Of a DNA stretch of 64,000 nt, positions 1 to 12,424 are shown in pieces. Below the pieces are notes generated by a model. That model did no database searches. It worked only from the letters and a program-made list of their open reading frames with translations, and was not told the DNA's origin. Both the position numbers and the translations under genes were made by a program. The stretch's first letter is position 1. The number at the start of each line of letters is the position of its first letter. Source of the stretch: Hoplostethus atlanticus (Eukaryota > Chordata > Actinopteri > Trachichthyiformes > Trachichthyidae); NCBI GenBank assembly GCA_034670405.1, contig JAXDDX010000051.1, positions 463,501-527,500 on the forward strand, read 5' to 3'.

Positions 1-71
1 ACGCTGTTTTTATGCACCTTTGATACCCTACGACGGAGGATCCCTGTTACAATGAATAAACCAGCTAACAT

Positions 72-688
72 AATATACCCTTTAAGAATGGAAATCTCCA
101 TGCTTGTAAACATAGCCACTATGATTTCAATCCAGCTTGAATCCAGCTGTCCAACTGGTGACCGTCCTCTATATTGGAACCACAAAAATAAAAAACAAAA
201 CAATTATTTGAGTTTTCCTGCTGCACATAATTAGCATCACTCACACTGGCAACACTGCTTTGTCATCCAATGACTGTCACTCGCTCATCGCACCCTCCTA
301 CCAGTATTGATCAACAAATCTTTTAAACCCCTGCAGATACTGTGCTAAAGTCTTAGGCACATGTAAAAAAATTCTGTAAAAGGAAGATGCTTTCAAAAAT
401 AATGAAATTAAAAGTTTCTAAATATCCAGAAATTGACTATAACAAGCAGTAATGTAAAACACTAATGCAGATCTACTGGAGCAATACTGGAGCAATTCCT
501 AAACTTTTTGTACATATTTTGGAGTTTAAAAGACTAATATGTACAAATAGAGCCCAGGTTTAAAAATACCGGAATTACCCTTTACGAATGTAATTCTCTA
601 TATTGGAACCCCAAAAAAGCAAAAACAAAACAATTATTTGAGTTTTCCTGCTGCACATAATTAGCATCACTCACACTGGCAACACAGT
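72..688. repeat. Imperfect direct duplication (72-258 and 574-688)
   Basis: Two copies lie in the same orientation. Both begin with a segment like 'TACCCTTTAAGAATGGAAAT' (about 72-97 and 574-596). Both continue with a nearly identical block from 'TATTGGAACC' through 'CTGGCAACAC' (about 173-255 and 601-685). The second copy lacks about 70 bases present in the first between these two blocks. The DNA between the copies (about 330-560, starting near 'GTGCTAAAGTCTTAGGCACA') resembles a dispersed fish repeat I half recognise but cannot name. No coding potential is seen. Confidence 0.7.
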
Positions 689-765
689 TTAATTATAAAA
701 TCAAGGCTTTTTCTGCATTTTGCATGTCTTCATTTGTTCAATTCAATTTCAAGAATTTGAACAGC

Positions 766-1968
766 AATCCTGGAGGACCTTGGTGTCGAGCCGCTGCTCT
801 CCACATTACAGTTTTTCTCAGTCGCTTTAGTACATTTCTCGAATCATCCTTAAGATTTGCAAAACAGTAAGCGCATTTCTCGAAACAATTGGTACAAACA
901 GCACCACACAATGGATTAGCTGCAAAAGCCTGTAACTTGCTCAAAATCCTTAGTTCATCTCTCAAAAGTAAATCTTTACGTCAATGAACATGTCAGTGCC
1001 ATCAGAATGACAAGTCCTTGTGTCATTGAATACAAACAAGATAGTCAAAATGCTTAGCCATGTTGTCAATAGAGCAGTGTACTCTGATGGAAACTATGGT
1101 GAAGGTTTTGATGGCAATGATTGAAAATACACAAGGCTGCACTTTTTCTGTATGGCATATATCAATTTCCAAAGACATATACAACCAATAATTGTTCAAA
1201 TTGTCATAATTGTTAGTCATTTGCCTAAATGTGCTAAAACATTTGCAAATGGTAACAAAGAGAAATGCTCTTTCTGTTGTGCACAGGTAACAAAATGTTG
1301 TGAAGAATTTCATATATTGTTTTGACGACTTCAACTGTCATTGGAGAATTGAGTCAAAGCAACTGAGAAAAACTGTAGTGAAAGTCAAGATTCATCAATT
1401 CAGAACACATTTACAAAAAAAGTCTAATGTATAGAAAATATGCTTGACAGATTATGACAACTGGTTCAACCATTTTGCATGTAATGACTTAAGCAATGAA
1501 CTAATGCCTAGATGTTCTGGGGGGTAAGACTATTCAACAGAGAACCAATATAATACATTTTGATCAAAATTACATAAACTATTGATAATGTAGGAAACAG
1601 CAGACGGTTGGACATAACCATTTGCATGAATGTGCCAAAGCATTTCCAATTTGTTCAAAAGAATGAGAAGCTGCTTTTATGATGTGCACAAGTGACTAGA
1701 TGATGTGGAGGCTGAACAAGTAGTTTTGAGAATTTCAATTCTGATCTGAGAAAGCGACCAAAGCGACTGAGAAAAACTGTAAGAGGAGCCAGTTAAGGTG
1801 GTTCGGGCACCTGGTAAGGATGGACATGGTGGAGGGACCACATTTTGCAGCTGGTCTGGGAGTGCTTGGGGATCCCCCAGGAGGTGAAAAGGACGTCTTA
1901 AGATGTGTTACTTGCCCTGGTGCCTCCGCAACCCTGACCTGGATAAGTGTCTAGAAAATGGATGGATT
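766..1968 (+). mobile_element. LINE 3'-end fragment (RTE/Rex3-like), split by a MITE
   Basis: Two pieces, 766-806 and 1782-1968, read together like the 3' end of a fish non-LTR retrotransposon. The left piece carries 'GTCGAGCCGCTGCTCT'. The right piece carries 'GAGGAGCCAGTTAAGGTGGT', then 'GGGATCCCCCAGGAGG', and ends in 'AAAATGGATGGATTTG'. The terminal ATGG/GATG tail is typical of RTE/Rex3-type elements. The two pieces are separated exactly by a TA-flanked inverted-repeat element (809-1779). Only the 3' end is present and it is heavily mutated, with no intact reverse transcriptase. Family assignment is from memory of consensus sequence and is moderately certain. Confidence 0.6.
807..1781. mobile_element. 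MITE with ~20-bp inverted repeats and TA target duplication
   Basis: The left end at 809 reads CAGTTTTTCTCAGTCGCTTT. The right end, finishing at 1779, is its reverse complement, AAAGCGACTGAGAAAAACTG. TA flanks each side (807-808 and 1780-1781), as expected for Tc1/mariner-type insertion. A third, slightly diverged copy of the right end finishes at 1375, also followed by TA. The 1218-1306 and 1619-1710 segments upstream of the two right ends are recognisably related. The element therefore has one left half and two right halves. No transposase is visible, so it was non-autonomous. Confidence 0.75.
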
Positions 1969-1975
1969 TGAACAG

Positions 1976-2465
1976 TTTGGGGAAATTTAGCTGGTTTAAT
2001 CAGAGATTCGACTTGTTTATTTTGTTCTTATCTTTGATTTATTATTTTGATTGCATAGTATTACATTTTATTTTTTATGTCCTCTGTCGAAAGTATGCAG
2101 AGTTCATCTAAACAGACCTGCTCTGTGGATTTTCTCTATATAAATAAAAGGTATCAAAAATCAGAAAGGTATGATCAACAAAATGTTGACACTTGTACTT
2201 AATTCCTGAATTATGCAATGGCAAAAAACAAATGTTTGAGAGCCTTTTGCGCACAGCAATCAAGCCTCTCCAAATATTTGCCTAATACAAAATGGCATTT
2301 AAGCACAAGGGAGTAAGGCTGCCAGACTGCTGCCAGTGTGATACAATGTGATTGCAACATTCAGCTACATACCTGTAAATTGCTTCATCAATGAGGTGTG
2401 AAGTGTCTGTCTCCATACTCTATACATACATCTACATGGACCATTTTGCTCTCTAAATGCTCTCT
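1976..2465. other. Intergenic, nothing recognised
   Basis: AT-rich unique-looking sequence between two LINE fragments. No ORF of note, RNA gene or repeat was recognised. Confidence 0.5.
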
Positions 2466-2835
2466 AGATTCAAGAATTTTAATTGTCACATACACACACG
2501 AGGTGTGTAGTGAAATGAAAGTGGCAATGCTCAGCAGAAATGTGCAAAATAACAGGTTCACACTATTTACAATAAACCAACACACTATTTACAATGTCAG
2601 TTATTAAGAGCTCTATATAAAAAAACAACACAATATTTACAATAAGAGCACTTTATAAAAAAATATAGTAAAAAAAGGGAAAATTGTATGTGTAATATAA
2701 ATTATAAATTATGTGTAGTCTTTACCTAAGTGTGTGTGTGTCCATAAGAGGGGCAGTGTGTGTGTCTTGGTGGGGGCCCTGGTGAGGTCGGAGTTCACAG
2801 TCCTGATGGCCTGAGGAAAGAGTTAGTTACTCTCA
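2466..2835 (-). mobile_element. LINE (L2/CR1-like) C-terminus and 3' UTR fragment
   Basis: On the minus strand, 2771-2835 encodes NSF, then after a one-base frameshift QAIRTVNSDLTRAPT. This matches the '(N)SFxPQAIRxxNS' motif found at the C-terminal end of many fish LINE ORF2 proteins. The sequence then runs leftward through a low-complexity 3' UTR and ends near 2466. There the minus strand reads 'GTATGTGACAATTAAAATTC', resembling the usual 'TGTGACAATAAA' terminus. It is a 5'-truncated copy, as is normal for LINE insertions. The clade is inferred from motif memory. Confidence 0.6.
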
Positions 2836-3234
2836 TAGTTTTCAAAGGTAGTTGGCTTGAAGTAGTTTGGTTATGTTTGATTAGCCTTTAAGCTTTTGGT
2901 ATCAAGACAAGTAGGTTTTATATTAAGCTTAAATTAAGCCTTTTACCTAAAAAGTGCAAAAAGCTCAAACCAAGGGATCTCAGAATCTTTCCATAACAAA
3001 CCAAGTTCACATTGGTGCAGTCAAAAAGCAGTATGGTATTGCCATTCCCATGTAAAGTGCCTCACATATAAAACATCACACTAATGGCCTCTACTCTGAC
3101 TAATAATACGTATTATTCATGTCAACAATATTCATATTTTATAATTATTTAAGGGCACAAAATTCCGTATAAAGTAATCAATGATTTAATGTAGTTAGAT
3201 TTCAGTTTTACTGTCCGAGTGTCGACCACTGACA

Positions 3235-3264
3235 CTATTCTATTCTATTCTATTCTATTCTATT
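3235..3264. repeat. (TATTC)n microsatellite
   Basis: About six perfect copies of a CTATT/TATTC pentamer. Confidence 0.95.
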
Positions 3265-3530
3265 AATTTGTCCTGTTTTTAGTTGGACTGCTGTGTCTGT
3301 CAAGTACACCATGCGAAGGTTTGGACAGTAAAATGTTGTTTGGAAAGGCTTACCATTGACTCCTTGATGCCTGTTGCATTTTATGTCTGTGGATGAAAAC
3401 AATTGAAGTCTTGATGTCTGCAACATTGGGAGAGTTTTGTTTTCAGTGTCACACATTGTGGTTTATACATTATTAATAATGGATACCAAGGTTACAGTCA
3501 GGAAGTTCTGATCTCTCATTACTCTCTTTC

Positions 3531-3600
3531 CATGTGTGTGTGTTGTGTGCATGTGAGTGTGCGTGTGTGTTGAGAGAAAGTAAGAAAGAGAGAAAGAGGG
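3531..3600. repeat. TG-rich then GA-rich microsatellite
   Basis: An interrupted TG tract (3531-3570) passes directly into a GA-rich purine tract (3571-3600). Confidence 0.85.
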
Positions 3601-6600
3601 ACATATCCCATCTACATTGTCACTTTTTATATGGTGAATTAATAACTGAAAAACCTTTTTATTTATTATTTTCCTATCATGAATAACCCCAGACAGAGCT
3701 GTGTATAACTGCACTTTTCTTTTGCTTTTCATTTATTTTAATAAATAATTAACCCATGTCTGAATCAATGTTTTCCCTAGGAGAGTGCATAAAGGCTAAA
3801 TAACTTTAAGGACATTTTTGTACAGCTGGAATCTGGTGGTAAATTGAATAATTGCTGCAACCAAACATCTACATTTCCATCCAAGTGAAGTTTAAAAGAT
3901 ACAATTTTCTGTCTCCCAAAGACCAATGCATTGTCCATGCTTGTGATGCCACTTTTACAAAGATAAGAGCATCAAATCTGATAGCAATATGACCCATCGC
4001 AGATAAAATATGATACATAAATAGTTATTCACCACAGTCTAATCAACAGCAAGTACCAATTGCAATGAAATGCACGTCTGATTTAAATGTCAAAGCTTAT
4101 CTAAGCTATGCGTGCATCAGAGATATCATGACTTACCAGCAGTTCTAATCCTTGTCTTAACCAAATTAGACAATATATATGTGGGCAGAAGGTAAATGTT
4201 TGGCACATTGTGTCTTCCGTCTTACTTGGCTCAGAACAAAGGCAAATTTCCAACAAAACATGGACCCAGAGTTTTGAGGACCTCTTCCTGGGGTTGGGCA
4301 AGGAAACATCTCCTATTCCCGTCACTCAAGTGGGGCTCCAGAGACTACTACTCTGACGGTTTCACCAGTGACGAGCACACAAACAAATTTCTGCCACTCT
4401 CCTACGGTGGTATACTTCAGCATTTGGATGGATTATCTTTTAAAGGGAATTAGTCAGGCTTCAGTGAAGAGCATTAAGGAAGAACACTAAAGCCAACTAT
4501 ATATTGTGTCTCCACAAGGTTTTTCTTTAAACTTTGTCACTATCTTCTCTCTCTTCTAAGAGTGCAGTAAGAGAAGAAATGTGAGTTGATGCCATTGAGT
4601 AGACCAGATTTGTTAAATGGATGCCCTGTACAATGTGAGTTCTAAAGGGGCATTGGTATGTCTGCCTCTCATTAAAAAAGGACAAAAATGTGTTTGTGCC
4701 AAAACACCCCCGCACACATACAAATACATTTTTCTGGATGAATTTTTGGATAAGATTCACTGCTGGCAGATCTGAATGGCCTTGGACAAAGCCAGGAAGG
4801 GGGGGGGTTATTTGGGAGTACATTTTTGACATCACTCAACGAAGTAGTGCACGGTGAACAGATGCTGAACTGAAACGGGTTGATGAGGCTAGTGCTGCTG
4901 GATGCAATTACATGTCAACATTCCCTGATTATGTTCTCAGGAAGAGAAGACAACCTGCTAGAGAGGAGAGTGAATGAGAAAACTGAGAGAGGACATTCAT
5001 CCACCTCCCCATCCTCCCTTCGATGGTCAATCACCACAGGGAGTTGATACAGAGTAACACACTCTCACATTTTTCCAATTGCTCATCCAGTACTCTTCCC
5101 CACAGCAAAAACAAAACAGTTGAGATCATGTCGGGTAAAGGCACAGACAAATAAACAACATAGACCTTAGATAAATCCTCCAATGTTTCAAATGTCGTTA
5201 GTGGCTAATGCCACTTTTGCTAATGGAGTGAATTCAAACGAATGTTAGCTCCCTAATTGATAATTGATTGGGTGGTTATTACGTGGGATGCATCAAAGGA
5301 TGAGTCTCCAACATCTCACTCAAGGCACTATTAATAATCACATGCTGTCATTCCAATGAGAGGCTAGCCTGTCTGTCTCCTGACAACCCATGAAGTGCCG
5401 GCCAGACTGACAACTCATTTGAGCAGGTACTCTTTGCTTTGACTTCTAACCCCAACTGCTACATGCACCTTATTCATCCCTTTATGAGTAAATGAACTCC
5501 GCTTTGTCTACCTTGATACCTGCTTGTCAGCTTTCGTGAGCCATTAACTGGTGCAGTCAAGACAGAGACGTATGAATGAAATGCCCCAACGACTGCACTG
5601 ACAGAACAGCCTCGTGTTGCTGCGAAGGCTCGGCTTCCTCCTCCAAGATGGCAGACTCCTGGCATTGATAATTGGACTTAAGGTTCCCTCCTATTATGTG
5701 CTTGTCGAACAGCAATCTAACACTTTGCCATCTGTTTGTGTTAGTGTTAATCATATCTATTCTCCTACGTTATTGTTCCAGATGGCTTCTATAATTGCGT
5801 TGTTTCTTCTGCAGATGTTTTATGGGTCGGTTTAGGAGCACAGCCAGCTCTGGGTTGATAAAGCACTGCAAAGTTTAATGGGAAAATAACCATTTTCACA
5901 GGCAGGTTCCAAGTTTTTGTCACTAGTCACACAAACAGTGTAATTGTCACTAATGGGCCAGAGTAACCATTGGACGATTGGGGGCCATATTAACATTTTT
6001 CTGCAAACAGAGGAGGAATCCAAATATAGACTGTGGCAGTGGCTGGAATCAGCATGGTATGAAAAAATGAATCTCTTGGCATTCAGTGTGTAGCAAGACT
6101 TCCAAATGTTCATTATGCAGGGATTTCTCATTATTTTGGAGAGAGTGGAAGCATATACTACAGCTGCAGCAATAGCAGCTATAACAATAGCAGCAGGAGT
6201 TTCAGTTCCAGGGATTAAGTTCTTGTAGAGGTTCGCTTGCTATTCTGTTTGTCTTACAGTATATCAAGTGGAACTATCCAGAGCATACTAACTGAAACTG
6301 TCTCAGTCTTATGAAGGCAGTAGCATTCCAATAGTTGCACTATTTTGCAAAAGATCAGCCATTAATTTGAAATGTCATATAACCTTTAAGGCTTATGAGT
6401 AAAATATGAGACAGCGTCAGTATAGGCTGCTTCCTCTGTGGGATGCTGAAACGTAGCCTATTTTCCCTAATCGCCTGTGTGTGCACAGCCCCGCTGATTC
6501 GATCTGAATTTGACAAATGTTGCTGACTAGAGGAGGACAGCTCTGGCATCCTACATGGCAATTTTGAAAACGGCCTCATTTTCCTGCGCCATTGTCTGCA

Positions 6601-7600
6601 TAGCAATACTCCCTGCGATGAACTGGAATCACATTATTGTGCAGATACCTAGGCATCAGCCGTGCTGTTTAAGACAGCGCCAGGGGAAATGGGGGTCACC
6701 AGACTCACTCGTTCTCTGATTCATCTACTCAGACAAGGGCAAAGGTCAGATCATGATGATTGCTGATCATCTGAGCTTCCCCAACAGTCAATCAATAAGA
6801 AAATAGTTTTAGGAATAGGTGTGGAACAGGTGTTTATGGGTGTAGGTAGACATGTGGAATATCAATGATCACTTTGAAAACTAGAGTGTCTGTCATACAA
6901 TTACTATTCATTATTGATAATTAGCAATAAATAATTCTGTAAAATGAAATCCTGTTATGGATGTCAAGTGAGGAGCGAGACTCATCTAAAAACACTTGAA
7001 GAGAAACTCTGTAACTAACAGCAGGTGCATTTCTTATAAAAGTAATTCTTTTTTCAGATTTCTACATTTCTCCATATCCATCAGTGGATGAGGACCACTA
7101 TCTCCACTAACAGTTTTCATTCAGCACATTTCTCTACTTACGTCTCATTATTTAATGACAATGGAATTGCAGCTATTATTGTCCCATTAAAATACCAGGC
7201 AGTGACAAAAGAAAGCGACAATACAATACTGATCCTACAATAAAAAAAGCGTAGCAGGCCATCTCTTGTTAGGAATCTCATTTCCTTTGTGCTCTCTGAG
7301 TCAACTCCCGAATCTATTTAATTGAATCATGTATAATTCAAAAACCTTACAACCCCACGTATTTGTGTGAGGCACAACTGCTGTAGTCGGCATTACATAC
7401 AAAGGCAAGTGTAAATGCCCATGTAGCAGATACAGTTTTCATGACATTACTAATGAGGCTGCGAATGTCTCCAGGATGGATGAAGCTGACAATGAGGAGG
7501 CTGCAGGAGGGTGGCAGATTGCACACTCACATCACTGTTAGCACTTGGACCTTGAGATGTTGTAAACTGCACACACACAAAGATGTACTTTTAGGAATGC

Positions 7601-7664
7601 GTGCACACACCACGCACGCACACACACACACACAAACACAAAATACAAACACACAAACACACGG
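7601..7664. repeat. (CA)n imperfect microsatellite
   Basis: A CA-rich tract with several interruptions. Confidence 0.9.
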
Positions 7665-10600
7665 AGGGACCAGTAGACTCAACTCAGTAATTTCACACAA
7701 CAGAATAAGTAATTCCTGCTTCCATGGCCTCATATCAAGGTTTCATACCTTAACATGCAATATGGCAGAATCCGCTGCAGGAAAAAAGGCAGTGAGTAAT
7801 AGGTAGGATTGGCGTTCATGAGATTCAATAAAACATGGGGCGATCAGAGTGGGTTGAAGAAGGAGAGTAAAATGAAGCAGCACAATGACATTATGAAGAG
7901 CTGAGAATCTGCAATGGTTCAGGGTACATGAAATGGAAAATCACTAATCTTTGGCATCATAATAGCCCCCCAGACAGGGAGTTTTGTCTCCATTTGTGGC
8001 ATAGCTGGTGATTTAGGAGAGATACAAATTCATACAATGTGCTATAGTAAGTGCATGTATAGGGCAGAGGGAGACAATCCAAGGACTGAGCATAACATGG
8101 TGGTGTTGCCCTTCCAAAAAATGTAGGGGACAAAAGACCAGCAGTAGTTGTGAGATAGCAGAAGTTAACGTACTGTATATTTCAGTATATGCAGTTGCCT
8201 AAAAGGGCATGTTTTTTTCAGCCTTTCCCTTAAAAATCAAAGATTGTTACCTCAGTGCTATTTTGTTGGATTACTCCTGATTCAGCGTTTTTGTTTCAAC
8301 AGCTCAACAACCTGCTGTATTTGCCTTTTTCCACCAATCAGATGAAAGAGTGAAACATGCTTACGGTACCGCTTTTAAATCACTTTATCGTGTACTACAT
8401 TGAGAACTGTCAATACAATTGTTGTCAAAGTAATGTAGTTACACGCTTTTTGGCCTGGAATCAAGTGAAAAGAAACTAACACCCTAGGGGACTCAAATGA
8501 AAGGTGTACTACGTTTTGAGGATTTTTTGTTTGCTATTTCTGTTGGTACTGTTCAATCATCGGGGGGGAAATTTTGGACTGACGGTGGTTCAGGAGGTGA
8601 ACTTGGGGTCACTCCTTTTCATTCCATCACATAAGGCTAGTACTATGTCAAGGTCAGTGGCTTGAAGCTACAATGTAACAACCGCAATCGACAAAAAATG
8701 CCCACAATATTGGCCATGTATCACCAAGAGGTAAGATGTGCACAATCATTTCATGAATTATTAATAGCAATTAGAAATCACTCAACGCCTTGTCCTTTTC
8801 AGATAAGCAATAAGCCATTATGCATGTTAAGTTACATCAGTGTCTTGGGGACATCCTTCAGCCCAATGAAACTGTCTAAGAGCAACGATGGACCGAGATA
8901 TACACCTGTTATAACCTAGTCTACAGATAGATTTGCATTGGTTGAAACACACTGGTTGAATGAATCATTCCAAATGTGACCGTACGTTTTGTTCTCATTT
9001 AAACCTTCACATCTACTATTCACTCATAGTAATTGTTACAGTGCAGCATGGCCTTTATTCATTATTGCTAAGCAGCTAAATAGAGGCTAGAGATGGTTCA
9101 GGTTCAGGTTACTGTAAGAAAAAAATATGACAATCTGATTTGTATTGACAGGAAAGGAGAGGCCAACTGTTTTAATGATAGAATATGGATTTTTCAAAAT
9201 GCGTTCACGTAAATCTTTCAACGGTTCACATGTCCTAACTAAGAGAATATTCCCTGTGTCTGCAGAAAGTGTGGAGGTAGGAACAGCTTTGCAGTGTTGA
9301 CAGCCCAGGATGCTATTCACACACTGAGAGAGCCATTCATTCCAGCGAGATTGAATTGCAAAAACAGGGAATGTCTTGTATGTGATGTGGCTACACTGAA
9401 AAGGCACTTCTCTGAGGATACTTGCAGCTGTCAGAAGTAAACATTCAAATTGTTTGTTTCCACTTTATCACACACTGTATTTGCAAAATTCCTCACATTC
9501 AGTTCCATCATAGCAACTTATTTGCCCTCTCTGTCAGTAGCTGCAATATACCTATGTGATGGCAAGATTTTGCTGGTGCTTCGATGGCATTAAACCAGTA
9601 GACATTGACATTTGTTCAGTTTCAGTGTTTGGTCCTATGTTATATTTAAAAGGATTATGCAGAGTCATATAGAAACACAAGAAAATACAAGGAGGGTAAG
9701 CTATCTGAGAAGATGAAATGTTGCTAAGTTTCTAAATGAGTTTATTAGCAGCGGGATCATAGCATACACAAACATGGGGCCTTATTATAAGGCAGCTGGA
9801 CCATTCTATAAAGTGGGAGATTTGCTCTGACCTCATTAGTGGGAGCATATGGAGGTAGACCTGCGCACCAGTTTAGTTATCCAAATTTCAGTGTGAAGTT
9901 TAGAAGCGGGTCTAATTAGTAACTTACGGAACATGCTGACACACCTGATAAAAGGTCAACAAGGCCTCACATACAGGGCCAAAGGGACAAGGCACACTAT
10001 GGAAAATAGATGATACATGTGACTCTTTGCGCTGCTCACCGAATCACTTAAGTTAAAAAAAAAAAAGTTGCCACTATATAAGAGTGTCCAGTCTAAACTG
10101 TAATTCCAATTCCGTGATCCTCGTGGGGTGCTGTTAGTTAGCAGTATTACTGTCAGCTTAGCTCTGACAGGAACCAGAAGAATGACATACAGGAAATAAG
10201 CCTTCCAGTAAAGGCAGGTCATCTGGGAAACGAGATGGAACTCCCATTATTACCTGCAGCGCTAAACTGGCAGACGTTTCCAGAGCTATCATTGCCTGGG
10301 TGCATAGCCTGCAGAATATGGCACTCGGTGCTTCGATGTCAGGGATTTGCAGGAGGGCTTTGATGATGCCCTGGGCTATGGTGCTGTCAAGAACCCCAGG
10401 GGAGCCAGACAGAGGAGGGAAGCTTTCAAGAGGTCCAAAAATTACAGGGGAAATACTTTTAAGGTCCCTAAAAATCATCTGATGGGAGGGAGCAGGGTGT
10501 AGCAGAGGGCATTCAGTATGTTGTGCAACAAGTGTGACATTTTCAAGTCAACATTTAGTGCATTTTATTACAGAAATGAGTGTCTTGGGTTTGGGACTTG

Positions 10601-12395
10601 ACTTATATATACACAATTGGATCTCTTCCAGATTGGTATACAGTACGATATGGATCATAACATCATCTGTACCTGTACCTGATTTCACAGGTGTACATCT
10701 CTTAGCATCAATCTCTTTCTGTGTCTCTCTCTTTCCCATTCACTCATTTGCTGACATACTGTACATCGTAGCTCATATGTGGAGCTATAATTTTCAAGGC
10801 CATGATTTATAGACCCATTTTGCTAATAAAGACTGAGTAACAACCTGTCAATGAAAGCCCAAGGTTATTTATGTTCCCTGCTATAGCAGTCTTTCCTCTT
10901 CATTGGGACTATAAGACCTTCTCGTCAATGTTATTTGAATCCCTGAAGCAAGCATTGCATGCTGTATGCACAGCATGACGGGCTTTTGCGTGGTGAGGAT
11001 GGCTAATTTTCATCTCTAATTCACCATTAAAAGGAATCACCATAAAAGGACCATGTTTAGAAAACAGTCTCAAAGAGGGAAAGCACAATGTGATGATACT
11101 GACCAGACCAGTGAAAAAACATTACCATTGAAATTTGTGTCATGAATGTTGCACATTGAATAAGAATCAACACAAATTGACTGATATTGAAAGCTATTTA
11201 GTAAAAGTTTTCAGGACATTTGTTGCTCTCTGTGGTCAGTTGGACTCTCCTCCATCCTACCTCAGACATGCTTTCACTTTTAATGAGGGAACAAAACACT
11301 TCCAACTGGAATCGATGCACTTGTCATTCACAACTTTGTTCAGATCAGTAGAAAGGTCATGAAGCCCCAAAACGTCGTTTCCCCATATAAAGTATGCAAC
11401 CCCCCCCCCAAGAGCAAGACTGAGAATATCACACCAGGCTAAGTCCAGCCCAAGCCTCTCTGAGGTTTAAAGTGGTCTTGCCTCCCATCCTTGGCACTAT
11501 TATGCATACAGACTATGTAATGTCACCAGCGCCATTTTCGGCTTGGATACAGCTTTGGTATTCATTACTTGTCGTCCTCATAATTCCAATGGACGTGGTT
11601 AATAATAAAAAAGGTTGATGTGGAAACGCGACCAAACAATTTTGTGGCATTTAACAGCATATGAGATTTATTAGTATAATGAACCCTAATGGCATGAATT
11701 CAATATTAGCATTCATCTTTCATTAAGTTATGGCTATGCTAAATGGACTAGCTGGGGGCAGTTGAGAAATTCAACTAGAGCTGCATTGTATTATTGTAAT
11801 TAAATGCATTTCCATAAGGCATCAGGCTCGTTTCTTCATGAGCGCAAGAGATTAATCATGGGTTATATTTATGGCCATGCGGCAGGGGTCAGAGCCTCTG
11901 CGTAAGGTTTAGGGGAAGCATATCTTAGTTTAATCCACACATCACTTTAAAACCAGAGAAAGATACTGACACTTTTGATGTCACATGGAGTTGAAAGGAA
12001 AGGACAGATGGTTATGTTTCATATAGCCGCTTAATAAAAACAGGATCTGCTCAGTTTGTGTACAGTCTGTCCCACTGTTGTGTATTCCCCCACATTTGCA
12101 CACCACAGGAGAAGTCATACAAACATGGCAAGGCTAGGCTAACACAGGAGCTCTCCTGGATTACTCTCTAAATCCTCAATTTTTCTATCAAGAAAGTATT
12201 GAATTGAAACCTGCAGCCATTTTTTTATAACAGTAGAAGACTTTGGTGGTCGCCATTATTTATCCATAAGATAAACATTAGACTTGTGCAATCAAAGATA
12301 ACAGTAAAAAGATTTAGATCTAACTCAGTAGGTGGGCAGATAAAGGAGAACACTCGCAGCTCACAGACTTCCTGCTCTGAATTCAATTATATTCG

Positions 12396-12424
12396 TGTTG
12401 TGTGTGTGTGGGGGGGGGGGGGGG
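12396..12424. repeat. (TG)n followed by a G15 run
   Basis: A short TG tract leads into about 15 consecutive G residues (12410-12424). Confidence 0.9.

Larger units (their letters stand above)
2836..10224. other. Intergenic, mostly unique AT-rich DNA
   Basis: No host exon or transposon was recognised in this stretch apart from the simple repeats listed separately. ORFs are under 125 codons, lack recognisable domains and are often driven by CA/TG repeats. Confidence 0.5.

Noticed and set aside
10158-10482. Overlapping 106-codon (minus) and 60-codon (plus) ORFs as a coding or retroelement relic
   Set aside because: Neither translation matches a family I can name, and no TIR, LTR or poly-A evidence bounds it. 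Noted only as a GC-raised segment.
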